From: Cylindrobasidium torrendii FP15055 ss-10
Taxonomy: Eukaryota > Basidiomycota > Agaricomycetes > Agaricales > Physalacriaceae
Length of the DNA stretch: 64,000 bases
Direction: 5' to 3'
Assembly (NCBI GenBank): GCA_000934385.1
Contig: KN880457.1
Span: 114,041-178,040, forward strand
The number at the start of each line of letters is the position of its first letter. The first letter of the stretch is position 1. The notes beneath the pieces are model-generated. The model saw only the letters and a list, made by a program, of their open reading frames with translations, did no database searches and was not told the origin of the DNA. Positions 10,464-21,665 of the stretch are shown piece after piece. The translations under genes and the position numbers were made by a program.

Positions 10464-12616
10464 TCATACCGACGCGTTTATTACCCGTGCACTGCCTACT
10501 CTTGTCTGAAGATATCCCTTGAATCCAACAACACCCACGAGCCAACAAAACGCCATGCAAGTTACCGCAACGGTGACAGTAGCAAACATCATGACTTTGA
10601 GTCCTTCAGTACAGTATCAAGAATCTCAGTCGCAAAAGGTACGTACCATCATCTCTTCCACGACGCATAGCAGCTATGGTCACTTCCTCCGTGCTCAGCA
10701 TGAATGCGAATCCCCCAGCGCAGAGGAAGAAGCTTGCGAGCGCCTCTGTCGGCGGGCGGGATGGGAGATGAGAGCGAGGAGGATTGAGCCATAGGAAGAA
10801 GTATGTCAAGCAGCGCAGAACGGCAAAGGCTGCAAGCATATTTCCCCATAGCATGTGGATTTGAACCTATCAAATAGATGAGTTGACGACTTTGGCCTGT
10901 TAAGAATGAAGCTTACTTGGAAGCGGAACGGCTGGAAGTGGGCAGCCATAGCAATACCAGTAACGCCGATGACAAGAGCGGGGAACGGATTAAAGCTTGC
11001 TTTGTAGGAATGCGGCTCTTCAGAGTCGGTGGGTGCTGTAGGGGCCATCCAACGACGAATTCGCTTTGATTCAATAGCCATGCCCACGAGACCTGCGAAC
11101 CAGAACATGGCCTGCAACGAAATCCCTGTTAGTCTATAAAGATAAATGAGCTTGAAGATGCGAACCGCGATGCCTTAAAAGGTACTAAGAAATCAGCGGT
11201 TTCTGAGGGCATGGCAAGGACAAACCTATGTGCTCAATCTGTTTGGTCGTGAACCTGTCTCCGGTATGTGCACCGAAGCGCTCCATCCAGACTCCTGTGA
11301 TCCCGTAGACGAAGATGACCAAAGACTCTACGAACTCTGCGGTGGGTGCATCACGCTCGGTGCGATTCCAAGCCCAGCCTAACTCGGAGAACGGAATGAA
11401 CAAGCCCAATCCAAGATAACGGGAGAACGAAAGGAGTCCGTAGCACCAGAAAATGCCTCCCTCTGCGCGCCGTGGTTAAACGCAAACGCAGTGGCCTCAC
11501 GGTAAGAGACGTACTGATGAGATGCGCAAGACACCCATTGGTATAGTTTCCCCTGCAGCCACCTAAATTCAACCATTCAGTATCGAAGCACCTCAATGGT
11601 AGAAAGCTTACTGACCTGTGTACACAACGACACCCAGGACGACTTGCGAAAATCCGGCAACAACGAGAGCACTTTCGACGATGGCAAACAGGACGTTCCC
11701 GACATGTCGAATCCAGGTGGCCTTGCCAAAATGACCCTGGTGTTCGTATTGGGTTGGATATACAATATCAGATACGTCCTTGGCATCATCGTCCAAGGCG
11801 TCCTCATGGGACACTAGTCCAACGTACTCTGGTGCAGAGAGTGAACTCTTGAGCCAAGTCTCGTCGTGCCCGAGTATTGTGATGTTCCAGAATGCGTGCA
11901 TTTCGAATTTCTCCTTGCTTCGAAGGAAGGCATATATGCGTCGAAAAACGAAGAGCAAGTCGATAGTCGTGAGGATGGCGACAATGGCAATAATAAAATA
12001 TCCTTGGCTCGAGTGTGCTTGACCTATCAAGCTCTTGAGGGGCTGCACCGGACAATGAAATGCAAAGCTTACCTTCGTATCTGTGAAGGTTTGATCAGCC
12101 GAAAGAAGTCGGAATGTGCTTAGTCGCTCACAGCTGGGGATTTGATTTGGTATACGACGCACTAGCGGCAGCTCCTAGCATGCTAAATCCATAGAAGGAG
12201 GCAACAACTGGTCCATGCCAGGCATGCTTGACGGAGCGCATTGCAATTCCTGATTTGAAGTGTCAAAGCAGTTAAGAAGGCGTAGCAATTTCACACTCAC
12301 CCACAGGAAGGGACACGAAGAAGGCGAGACCCATGAACATGGCATGCATGAGCATAAGACCTCTGTGCTTGTGTTCTGTTTCCGGCACATTATCGAAATC
12401 GAGAGTGAAATAGGATGGCGGCGTAGCAGCGTGTGTCTTCAACTGTTCTGTCTCATTCCAATGTTCCATAACGACACCACTGTGCTGGTGTTCATCCATC
12501 CGAGGGGACAAAGAGTGAGAAGAGTTAGCCAATGCAGAGGCATCGACAAGAGGGAGCGCATATAACGCAGCGCAAGCCAGTAGAGAAAAACAACGCAAAG
12601 GTGTCGACTTGCGCAT
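10464..12616 (-). CDS. YTP1: YTP1-like multispan membrane protein
   Basis: An integral membrane protein of the YTP1 family (DUF2427 region plus YTP1-like C-terminal domain). The start at 12616 gives a signal peptide (MRKSTPLRCFSLLACAALYA) and a His-rich lumenal stretch (MDEHQHSG, EHKHRG) before the first span (LMLMHAMFMGLAFF). Further exons carry SSQGYFIIAIVAILTTIDLLFVFRR, GNVLFAIVESALVVAGFSQVVLG, GCRGNYTNGCLAH, GIFWCYGLLSFSRYLGL, ESLVIFVYGITGVWMERFG, MFWFAGLVGMAIES and HMLWGNMLAAFAVLRCLTYFFLW. The last exon reads MMFATVTVACMAFCWLVGVVGFKGY and stops at 10464. Family members show similarity to mitochondrial electron-transport proteins, but their role is not established. The gene is intron-rich; the outer limits are firm and internal joins partly estimated. 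Confidence 0.85.
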
Positions 12617-13431
12617 GAGAGAAAACTAGGTCTGATACGGCGGCCAGGGGAAGCAGAACGTTGCCTTTATAAAGAATGGCTGCATGTTGGGCGAGTGTTG
12701 CATTCGCACTCATCTATCGGTAGTATACTGACGCATTTGTTTTGCTTTCCCGGGTCAAGCTACACTCAAAGGATAAGAAGCGGTCGGTTGACATGACCGC
12801 GACGGCGGCACAGCAGACAGCAGGCAGACAGTGCAGGATAGACTTCCAAACGTGGCATAACAGCCGACATCGATCACTCGGTCCGAAATGTCCGCCAACA
12901 TGATACGCGCCACAAAGGCAAGCTACCCCTTCAGCACTCTCTGTTGCCGATGGCCACCGGAATTTGTTATTATTCATGAATGGGAAGACTGATTCTAGGC
13001 TTTTATGGCGCAGCATAGACGGTGAAGCGCAGTCTGGTGTAATACTCGTCGGCGTATTCCATGAATGTGTGTGTTTGTACCGAGTCATATTGGGGTAACG
13101 TCATGCAGCCGCAGCCTGACAGAAATATAATGAACAGCCCTTGGAACACCCAATGTGTAGAGATAAATGTAATGCCTCTCTAGTCGAAGCCATGTTGGAC
13201 GGCTTGAGCTTGCCAAGCGGACGCCTCATGATTTGAGGCTAGTAGCTGGTTGGGTTCGACACTTGCATCTTTACGGCACTGCTGATATGAGCTGGTGTCT
13301 TGATGAATTTCGGAGTGAAATGACACGAACACATAGCAGGGGCCAGTGGCCATTCGGACATGTTCTTTCCGCAGAGTAATAATCGCAGTAACTGAAGTGC
13401 CTATACAAAAAACAATTTAAAAAAAAAATGT
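12617..13431 (-). other. Intergenic region, no convincing gene
   Basis: About 815 bases upstream of the YTP1-like gene. A 124-codon open frame on the minus strand (12714-13088) has no motif, no membrane segment and no matching exons, and I do not accept it. A homopolymer A run lies near 13415. Confidence 0.5.
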
Positions 13432-13717
13432 TCAGTGTCGACACAAAGTCGCTACTGGTGTTGAGAAGGGGAAAGCATACTCCTCCGCATTCAAGGGGAA
13501 ATCAAATCGTTGAAGAACGTTACAGTCCTTGTCTACCATGACATCTGCTCTCATGCCATTCAGTCGCACAATGGGAACAATCGAATAACCGAGACTTACA
13601 ATTTCCCTCGTATGGCACGTATCCAAAATCATAGTAGTCACTATCCCCACAGACGTGACTTGTCGCCACGGAGGCAACGAGGGCGATAATGGTCAGAGAA
13701 AACAGGTTGGGGTACAT
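13432..13717 (-). CDS. Small secreted protein, 76 residues
   Basis: A short two-exon gene: exon 1 13600-13717, intron 13545-13599 (55 bases, GTAAGT...CAG) and exon 2 13432-13544, giving 76 codons plus stop. The N-terminus MYPNLFSLTIIALVASVATS is a good signal peptide. The mature part is about 55 residues, acidic and aromatic (SDYYDFGYVPYEG), with three cysteines (CGDS, DKDCNV, LCRH). I recognise no family. Size and secretion signal put it among small secreted proteins, many of which in fungi act in interactions or have no known role. Upstream in-frame ATGs (to 13780) would add a basic extension before the signal and are less likely. The intron removal that gives one continuous acidic protein is the main support for reality. 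Confidence 0.6.
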
Positions 13718-14551
13718 CTTTACGCCTCGAAAGACTGTTGCAGGAATATGATGGCGCTTTGGAAGGGCAGTCGGAAGCACTCAGCCTTTTGTACGGTGTC
13801 TGTTTCTCGTGTCCGTAAATCTGTTCTAGTTCTGCCAGCCGCTAGACTCGAGTTCACCTGTAGAAGCCCTCGGGGTCATCGTAGAGTTCCCCATTTACGA
13901 TTATTTTGGTATCATAACATGGGAGGACGTTATCCAAATTCCTATGCGACTTCATCGAAAACTTTGGAATCAACGCCGGCACAGCGACAGTAATGAGCAC
14001 TCAGAAATGCGATCACTGCCTGTCCACTGTGACTCAGCATCGAACAATCGAATCACAATCCCTTCGGAGACGACCTCGGGGACAAGGGTAGTAGGCTGCC
14101 ACAACCAGGACAACAACTCAACATAACGGACTCTGGATCGAAACCGAGAACGCTCAAGGGTACGGGACAGTGCATCATTCTAAAGGAGCTCGGGTAAAGA
14201 ACATATTTCTGCCAATGACGAGGTGCACGACGGAAGAGGCTGAGCTTCTCATACCTCAAGCGACGAGTGCTGCCTGCCACGCATGCAATGGGAGAGTATT
14301 GAAGCATGTGATCGCGACTTTGACGATCATCAAGTTTAAAATTTAAATGCTGATCGCGCCTTCGGAATTTTTGACTAAAGGTTGCCTCCGACCATCACTA
14401 ATAACTGTACTAGTTCACAGTTGATGACCAATTTGAACGACTTCGGAATCGATTAGGAACCAAACGGTTTACTGACTTGACTCGTTTCTCTGACATTTAC
14501 GTCTGTTCACATCCCGATTTTGCCTTCGACCCATCAGCACAAGCGTACCAG
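13718..14551 (+). other. Intergenic region between divergently transcribed genes
   Basis: About 830 bases separating the small secreted protein gene (-) from the second MFS transporter gene (+). It should contain both promoters. Short frames here (such as 14053-14307, -) carry no recognisable motif. An in-frame ATG at 14477 would extend the MFS protein by 25 residues that have no counterpart in its paralogue. Confidence 0.5.
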
Positions 14552-16265
14552 ATGGCAGACGACGGCCAGGGCATTACGCGCCGCACACCACTGCCATGGT
14601 CTCAACTCCTCATCGTACTCGCTATCCAGCTTTCGGAGCCCATTTCTGCCACGGTCATATATCCCTTCCTGCCGGACTTTGTGCGTCTAACGGGGGTGAC
14701 TGGAGGTGACGAGACAAGGACGGGCTATTATTCTGGAATTATTGTGCGTAGGGCCTCCATCTAATGGTGCCAGTCCTCTTACATCGATATAGGGATCCGT
14801 CTTCTTTGCCGCCGAATGCGTGAGTGTGGTCTATTGGGCGCGCGCATCAGACAAGCATGGAAGACGTGTCGTACTACTTCTGGGGCCGTTTGGTCTGGGA
14901 ATTGCTTTGGTCTTCTTTGGTCTTGCAAAGCATTTCTGGATGCTCGTGGTGCTGCGCGCTCTCCAAGGTGTATTCAACGGGAATATCGGTACGTGAGCTG
15001 TGAACTGTCCACTGGCAGGTCGATTCAAACAATCATGAAATGTCTGAAGGCGTCTCCAAAACTGTTATGGCCGAGGTGTGGCTTTCATGCGTTGTTTTGG
15101 GACCGAGTCTGAGATGTAAATATACAGTTGACTGACGCAACCAATATTGGAGATGCATTTGCGCTTGGGCCTATGATGTGGGGGATTGGTATCACGATTG
15201 GGTGTGTCTATCGGTATCCCTCTTTTTTTTCTAGTACTCAGTGTCACCCTAGACCAATCATCGGCGGCCTGCTCGCAAGCCCTGCGCAAACCTGGCCAAG
15301 AGTGTTTGGCAAAATCACCTTCCTACACGAATACCCATACTTCCTGCCATGTGCGGCAGCTGCGTTGTGTTCATTCTGTATCTTTACATGGGCGACATTA
15401 TTCCTCAAGGAAGTGCGTTCGCGTTCCAGAATCACTGAACATGGCTGATGCATGGTATTAGACGCATCCCTACAAAAAAGAGGCCACCCAGTTGGATAGA
15501 GAGCGCGCCCCTCTCATCCATCCCAGTCCTAGCGAGGCTGCAAGCAGGGGACTCGTCGCCCCACCCTTGCGTGACATTCTCAACCGCGACGTTGTAGTCT
15601 CAATCGCGAATTATTGCGCCGTCTCCTTCATCTCAATGGTGTATACCGTTCTTATGCCGTTGATGTGGTCAACGAGCATCAGCGCTGGTGGTCTTGGATT
15701 CAGTCCCTCTGAAATCGGCACCATATTGGCTGCATGGGGCTTCATTAATGCATCGTTGCAAGTTCTCTTCCTAGGCAGGGCTCTTCGGAATTTTGGTGGA
15801 CGGACAGTGTACCTATACACCACCATCGCCGTCCTTGTAGGCTCTGTGAGCTTCATGCTGCAAAGCACATTCGCGCGAAGAGCAGGTAGGGTGGACGCAA
15901 CAGTGTGGCTCTTCGTCTGCCTCCATCTTGTCACGAATTTCAGCATTTCTGCCCAGTTTGGTGAGTTCTTTTTCTGTCAGTGTTCGGAAGTCACTAACTG
16001 TATGTTGCCGTTTGTAGGTGCCAGCCAAGTTATATTGGTCCAAAGTGTGACGCATCCCTTTGGCTTGAGCGTGGCGAACGGACTTGCCCAGATGGTGGCG
16101 ACCGCAGTGAGAGGGCTCTGCCCATTCCTGATTTCGTCGCTATTTTCCATCACGCTTCAGTACAATATTGCTGGCGGCTTCTTCATTTACATCTTCATCT
16201 CTGTGATTGCACTGTTTGCAGTAGGACTGAGTCTTCTCCTTCCGAGAAGGGTCACGAAGAACTAG
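14552..16265 (+). CDS. MFS transporter, DHA1-like, complete
   Basis: A complete major facilitator transporter, paralogous to the partial gene at 1-1033. Exon 1 reads MADDGQGITRRTPLPWSQ followed by transmembrane segment 1 and GDETRTGYYSGII. The next exon has the motif A region ASDKHGRRVVLLLGPFG after segment 2. Then come GVSKTVMAE, LTDATNIGDAFALGPMMWG and PIIGGLLASPAQTWP, after introns of about 50 bases. The C-terminal half carries the central loop LVAPPLRDILNRDVVVS, SFISMVYTVLMPLMWST and LGFSPSEIGTILAAWGF, and ends in LLLPRRVTKN. Relatives include fungal general-substrate and drug exporters and plant ZIFL-type carriers; substrate unknown. I chose 14552 because the paralogue lacks the longer extension. 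Confidence 0.87.
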
Positions 16266-16505
16266 ACCAATGTTGCGCCATGTCGAATTAGCAAACTCTA
16301 CTTACAGAAAGCATATGCCCAGACGACGAGACAGTGTATTTGCGCTGCAGACAAGATCAATGACAGTTTGCAATGGAGATTGATATAGCCATTGAGGGTG
16401 GCATGGATAGATCCAAGGGATGATTGCGACAGCTTCGGAGTACATAGGCAGAGCATGGCATAAGTCATGGGTAGGGGGACCATACAGTGGGAAGAGCAAG
16501 TACAA

Positions 16506-17324
16506 TTAAGCGCGGGCAGCCTCAATCGCCTTGCGGGCGACCTGCCTCCGGTTAAGGCCAATAAGCGCAGAGGGCTTCTCATCTGCCTTCTCAACCTCAT
16601 CATCCGACGCCGCGAGGATGACCTCGACGTGGCAAGGGTGGCCCTGGTACGGGTTGATGCGACCGTGCGCGCGGTATGTACGTCTACGGGTTTTCTGTGG
16701 AATGTTGGTATGCTGATGAATGGTTGGACGATCGACGTACGGGCGCCTGGTTAACGACGATATTCTTCACGGTCAGGTCGTCAACATCAATGTTCTTGGC
16801 ATCCGCGTTGGACTCAGCGTTCTTGAGGAGGCGAGTGATGAATTTGACCGACTTTACGGGCCAGCGACCTTTGCTTAAATGAGTACATGCGTAAAAGATT
16901 GGTCTTCATAACGCACCCTGAGTAGCCTTGAACTGCTTCGCCTGCGATGCCCGACCAACGCCCCCAGCAAACCGCCTGAAAGGAATGATCTGCTTGTGCT
17001 CCGAAACGTCCGCCAAGTAGGTGTAGGCCTTGCTCAGCTTGAGGCCTAATATCCACTTTGAGTTTTCAATCGGCCTCCCATCGTCATCCGTAGCGCACCA
17101 GTGAGGGCAGCCGCAACTTCCCGCATGTTCTTGAAGTGTGTGCGCAAGTACTCGCCACGCGCGAGGGCGGCTATCCAGTTGTCGTCAGTATTTCCACTCC
17201 ATTTCCTCCAAATCCGGACCGACTTTTTTCGGGGTTGGTGGCAACCGAGGCGGCGGAGTAGCGAACTGAATCATGCGGCGATCAATAGGCGAGACCGCGG
17301 CGCAGACGGGCATAGCTTACCCAT
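16506..17324 (-). CDS. RPL17: 60S ribosomal protein L17 (uL22)
   Basis: Large-subunit ribosomal protein uL22, which lines the peptide exit tunnel. Six exons (in coding order 17321-17324, 17224-17265, 17099-17170, 16917-17045, 16741-16868, 16506-16694) give exactly 187 codons plus stop, the usual family size. Recognisable stretches are [43 protein letters not shown], the conserved [16 protein letters not shown] and [58 protein letters not shown] and a short charged tail ending in IEAARA. The first coding exon is only four bases, ATGG, with the second codon completed after the intron. Introns of ribosomal protein genes can host snoRNAs; I did not find clear C/D or H/ACA boxes here. Confidence 0.95.
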
Positions 17325-18023
17325 CTTGAAGTCTTGAGCGTCGAACACGATCTCGAGAACTTTTCCTGCCGAGCCGTGCTAGGTGAAACTTTAATTCCTA
17401 AAACTGCACGGCGATTGCCTTGATGATCTGATCTAAATACTTAACAGAGGTTGATGTGGCGCAGTGCACTCGTTTCTTCTCAGTGCGATTAAGTATATAA
17501 GGATTGTCTATTTGGCAGGGATTTAGAAACGGCTGCACCTGTACAGCAACAAATAATGGTCTGAGTCTTTCAACTGTGCGCTTGCCTTGCACTTACCTCA
17601 GACTTGCCACTGTTTGTTCGTCAACTCTATCTTTGTCAACTCCATCCTTCAGGTATAGCCTCCTATTTGGCATGTCCGCATGCCCAATATTTACACTTCT
17701 ATTGAAGTTTTTTTCCTGAGATTGCAAGACAATGACTGCAAGCCAGTAACTGGTCAGCAACATGAAGAGGCTATCACTGACGAACTGGAAACTTCTTCTA
17801 TTAGTGTATAAGTTGACTCCTTGAAGACAAGGTCGCAGTCCAACCTTATTGAGCTATACTTTTGACGGAAAGGTGATATTTTCAGAGGCTGCGACTTTAT
17901 GGCGGTTACTAGTGAACGTTCAACGTTCAACGTTCACTTATCATAACAAAGGTGTTCAAATTTGCATTCTCCATTTCGGCCTAATAGGTTCCCTGGCTTG
18001 CACTCCGGACCCAAAGTATGCAT
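17325..18023 (-). other. Intergenic region
   Basis: About 700 bases between the start of the uL22 gene and the stop of the P450 gene, both on the minus strand. It should hold the uL22 promoter and 5' leader and the P450 terminator. Apart from the palindromic repeat at 17911-17938 I see no structure and no gene. Confidence 0.5.
17911..17938. repeat. Near-perfect 28-base palindrome built from repeated AACGTTC units
   Basis: The stretch begins AGTGAACGTT and ends AACGTTCACT, with the core AACGTTC repeated in between. Its reverse complement differs from it at only two positions. It lies just downstream of the P450 stop codon and about 590 bases upstream of the uL22 start. It may be a protein binding site, a hairpin in the P450 3' end, or chance. 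Confidence 0.6.
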
Positions 18024-20439
18024 TCATCCAGTCTTCTTTCGAGTCACCCAGAATCCTCCCTTTACATGCATCGTCAGATGCGCACCCAGCATCACTGTGT
18101 CCAGTCCTTTAGTTGACTCCGATTGTATATTCGTCGCCCACTCCTTCGGCGGCTGGACTTGGATATCGTTTGCAATTCCAATGTCGAGGCTAGATGAAGC
18201 CAAGTGTTGGAGAAGTCGAACAAGGAAGTAGGACGCTTCAAAGTATGCGAACTAAGCCCAAGATTTGGTCAGTTATGCATCAGCTAGAGTATGTTCAAGC
18301 AAACCTGTTGGCCCACACAAACCCTCGGACCACCATGGAAGGGTAAGAAGATGAATGGGTTCTTCGAAATATATTGCACACGCTCGTCGATAAATCGATT
18401 CGGGTCATATTCGAGGGCTACAACGTCTACATTGTGAGCATTGAACAAGGTGATAAAATCACAAAGACGAGCCTGTGGGTCCCCAGAGATCTTTGCGACG
18501 GTGGATTAAGAAATGGCCATAGGAAACCCTGACGGGTAAGTCGACATATTAATGATAAAGACAACAGGCGCACTTGGTATCCGCGGGAACATAGTAAGGT
18601 GTACCTCCTGGCTTCCCTGGGAGCGTAGTCGCGACGGCAGATGTCCTTGAGGCCGATGAGTCGTCGCATCGTAATTTACTACGAGTTGAACCTCACCTAT
18701 GGTTAAAGGGTCTACGGCATGGTCACATCCAGCAAATGTCATAAAGAGAGTAGCAGACAACGCACACCGGAGGATATAATCGCAGCGTTTCTGGCTGCTA
18801 TTAGCATCGAAGCTCGAGGATATCCCCGATGCTCACCATTCAGCACAGCTCGAAGATACTTCATTTCACGTAGGTCCTCGCGCGTGGGTGCTTTTTGACC
18901 TAATGCCGATGCAATTTCCTCTTGTAGTCTCTGCATGACCTCGGGATGGCGGATCAAACAGTACATAACGAATGTGAGAAGCGACGCCGTCTGCAAAACT
19001 TATGGTTCAGAAAGAATCACATTACAAACGGTCGTGCTTACCGTATCTCTACCAGCGACTAGCATATTGATCAGCTCATCCTTGATTGTAGCGGCATCTC
19101 ATCGTCTGATTAGTGCAAAGTCGCGATGAGATCAGCTCAGAGCGTACCATTTGCATCAGCCACCAAACTCGACAAGAGGTTCTCGTGGACTTTGACCTTC
19201 TCTGTGTCATTGGCTTTGAGTGCCTCGTCAATGAGAGGTTCGACAAACAGCTCGACATTACGGCGATGGGGTGCTGCAGTATCTTTCCAGAATTCTAGCA
19301 AGGGCCATAACTTTCCGGTCCACGCACGCAGAGCAAGAATTTCTTGCCCAGCAGTGAAGGCGCGCACGAAGCTGTCCGATGGATGTTCGGAGGGGATGTC
19401 AACCGCGCCACTTTGCGATGGGTACGCAATCCCGGCTTGCAGGGATTCGACATCTTTGCCAAAGAGGAATTCGCTCGCGGCATCGAGAGTGAACCGGGCA
19501 ACCAGGTCCTGCAAATGTGAGCTGCATCGCTCATGAAATGAGCGGACCATGCAAACCTGAAAATCTACTGCGTATCCATCCTCCAGACGGTCTGTCAGCA
19601 GACGAATGGCATAGGTGCTGTGTCTCTCGAAATTCTCGAAATCCCTAACGCGCTCCTGAGTAAGGAATTGACGCGTCATTCCCCGGTGAAACCTAGAATC
19701 TGCGTCAACGAGGGCGCCTAAAGGGTGCATAGAGGCGGCCGTACTTCCACAATGCGCCTGCTACCTAGTCAGTGCGTGTACAAGTAATGGGCTACAGTAA
19801 GTGGACACACCATCAACGTTGAATATGCCATTCCCAAGCAAACTCCACCACATGTCGAACAAGACAGGTCCCTTTTCGAAGTGTTCAAATTGGGAGGTAA
19901 GTATCGCCTGAATGATACTATGTCGTTAGGATACATACAAAAACATTTAAAGGTAAATGGGACACGCCTTGACATCACTGGGCTCGAACGTGAATATCTA
20001 GGATCAGTGTAAACATACCGACAACGCGCAGGCAGGCCAGTCCACTGACCCGATTTTCACCATACAAGTCGACACTATACACTGGGCCATACTGCTGAGC
20101 CCACTTCCAGTACGCCTCGCCGATGTATCCTTCGGTGAAGCTATGTATCACGGCTTTGATAATATCTCCACTGGTTCCCTGAACTCGCGGTGGTCGGTAA
20201 TGGCCATCGTATCTTTCAGACAATTTGTAGTATGTGCGACGGGAAAGAAGAAAGGCGGGATGCACGATGAGCGCAGCAAGGACGTAGATCCAGAGGGGTA
20301 TGATACGCTGCATGGTATTTCCCACGATCTTGAGCGCAAGACAGGCAGAGGTAGACAGCACCAGAACATGGGGGAAGACTTTGGCAAGCAAGAAGGCAGG
20401 GCCGGGGGCCAGGATGGTGCGCAGGCGTAATGCGTCCAT
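18024..20439 (-). CDS. Cytochrome P450 monooxygenase, CYP63-like
   Basis: A membrane-bound haem monooxygenase. The start ATG at 20437-20439 gives [20 protein letters not shown] with two hydrophobic segments, the second ending [12 protein letters not shown]. Landmarks along the minus strand are the [11 protein letters not shown] region (helix C side), the I-helix [30 protein letters not shown] with the ExxR residues on two exons, [42 protein letters not shown] and the haem loop [21 protein letters not shown] with the axial Cys. The C-terminus reads [21 protein letters not shown]. The overall style resembles basidiomycete CYP63 enzymes (alkane, fatty acid and xenobiotic oxidation), but family and substrate are inference. 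All catalytic signatures are present and in frame. Some intron ends around 18450-18700 are estimated. Confidence 0.88.
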
Positions 20440-20680
20440 GGTCTCAAAGTGAAGACACGAACATGGTCCAACTCCTTTGCTTAAGTAGCGTCCAGAGACA
20501 ATGCATGTCATTTGATATCCAAGGCTCGGTATCTGGATGCCCCGGAAATCCGGTCAAGATGTCAGACGGTGTCATGGGTCACATTCAATTCTCCGTCAAT
20601 ATTGGCCATACGCATGCCAACAGCATTCTCAGAGCAACAAACATGGCAGTATGATGGAAGTGAATGGAAGCATGAACAAA

Positions 20681-21537
20681 CTATTTCCGCTTCTTCTTCT
20701 TTGCAGCCGTGGCTGCTCGTGTCTTTGCCTGCGCCTTCTTGGTTGCAGTAGCCTTTGCAGTTCTCGCTTTCTTGGTCGGAGCTTTCAACGCGTCAACAGT
20801 CGTGTACCAAGCGAGTAGTAACAATACACACCAGGCGACGCGTCTCTATCTGCGTCCTCTTCTTCCGGCTCCTCTGTGCCCGCGTCTGTGCCGGTGAACG
20901 CGCTACCCTTGGGTGTTGCTGCCGCCTCTTCCTGACCATCCTCCGTCAATGCACTACTATCGCTGTCCGGGACAAGCCCTGTGTCTTTGAGTCCCTTGAC
21001 CTTCTTACCGCGGGGCTTCCCTTTGCCTTTGGGTCGTGGGAGTGGCGGCGGCGGCGGAGACACTGATGGTGTTGAGCGCATTCGCCGCGCTACGATCAGA
21101 CTGTCGATGTATTCGTCATGTTCGAGAGCATATTCACGGCGGAAGAAAGGGTGTTTATCCAGGTTGTCTGATGGAGCTGGGGGAGGTATGGGTATGTTCC
21201 GCGAGGTCGTTGGGTCTGTGTAGTACTTGTCCGATTCCAAATCCTATTGACTTGAGAAACCAGAAATGAATCCAGCTTATAGCGCACCACGCACGATAGC
21301 ACTCAACGCATCCATGTCGTATAATGTTTGTAGCTTTGCCCACAAATCCCCCACTTGTATAGGTTCTGGCGTCTCTCGCCGCAGGGCGAGCCAGATTTGC
21401 AACATGTTGAAGTGAGCGTTGATGCCAACGGGGCGCGCATCCGCAATGGCGTGGAACAACAGCACTTCGCCTTCGACAGTATCCAAGAATGGCACGCGCT
21501 CTGCCTGCATGACGGTCAAATGCGAACTGGGGAACAC
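20681..21537 (-). CDS. EAF7: EAF7-like subunit of the NuA4 histone acetyltransferase
   Basis: The homologue of yeast Eaf7 and animal MRGBP, which with Eaf3/Eaf5 forms a module of NuA4 that acetylates H4/H2A. The conserved domain is at the N-terminus: FLDTVEGEVLLFHAIADARP, VGINAHFNMLQIWLAL and VGDLWAKLQTLYDMDAL. After an intron beginning GTGCGT near 21310 the protein continues DLESDKYYTDP, RNIPIPPP and NLDKHPFFRREYALEHDEY. The rest is disordered: a Pro run, Lys-rich patches (PRPKGKGKPRGKKVKG), an acidic block (EEPEEEDADRD) and a basic tail of KAxAKK and KKKKRK type. The start could be 21537 or the internal Met at about 21510. It is transcribed away from the MOB gene with only 128 bases between the start codons. 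Confidence 0.87.
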
Positions 21538-21665
21538 GGCCCGTACAGGCCGATCGCACTACTTGCTGATGATCACTGTTGCGAAGCACCTCTTCCACTC
21601 TCGAACTGCATCTTCTCATCTCGAGACGCATCACTCGCCTTAGCAACTACTTTCACTGCTCTACG
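21538..21665. promoter_or_regulatory. Short bidirectional promoter between EAF7 and MOB genes
   Basis: Only 128 bases separate the start codons of the two divergent genes, so promoter elements and 5' leaders must overlap or be very short. No TATA-like box is obvious. The assignment as a shared promoter follows from the geometry alone. Confidence 0.5.

Noticed and set aside
10135..10560. A 141-codon minus-strand frame
   Set aside because: Its first part overlaps the last exon of the YTP1-like gene in another phase and the rest lies in the promoter of the two-span protein.
12714..13088. A 124-codon frame on the minus strand
   Set aside because: It has no motif, signal peptide or partner exon, and lies in the expected promoter of the YTP1-like gene.
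13232..13262. A tRNA-like GGTTGGGTTCGAC stretch
   Set aside because: No acceptor stem, D-arm or anticodon arm could be formed around it.
14552..20439. A possible metabolite cluster of MFS transporter, P450 and, further on, a dehydrogenase
   Set aside because: No backbone enzyme (PKS, NRPS, terpene cyclase) is present and housekeeping genes such as uL22 are interleaved.
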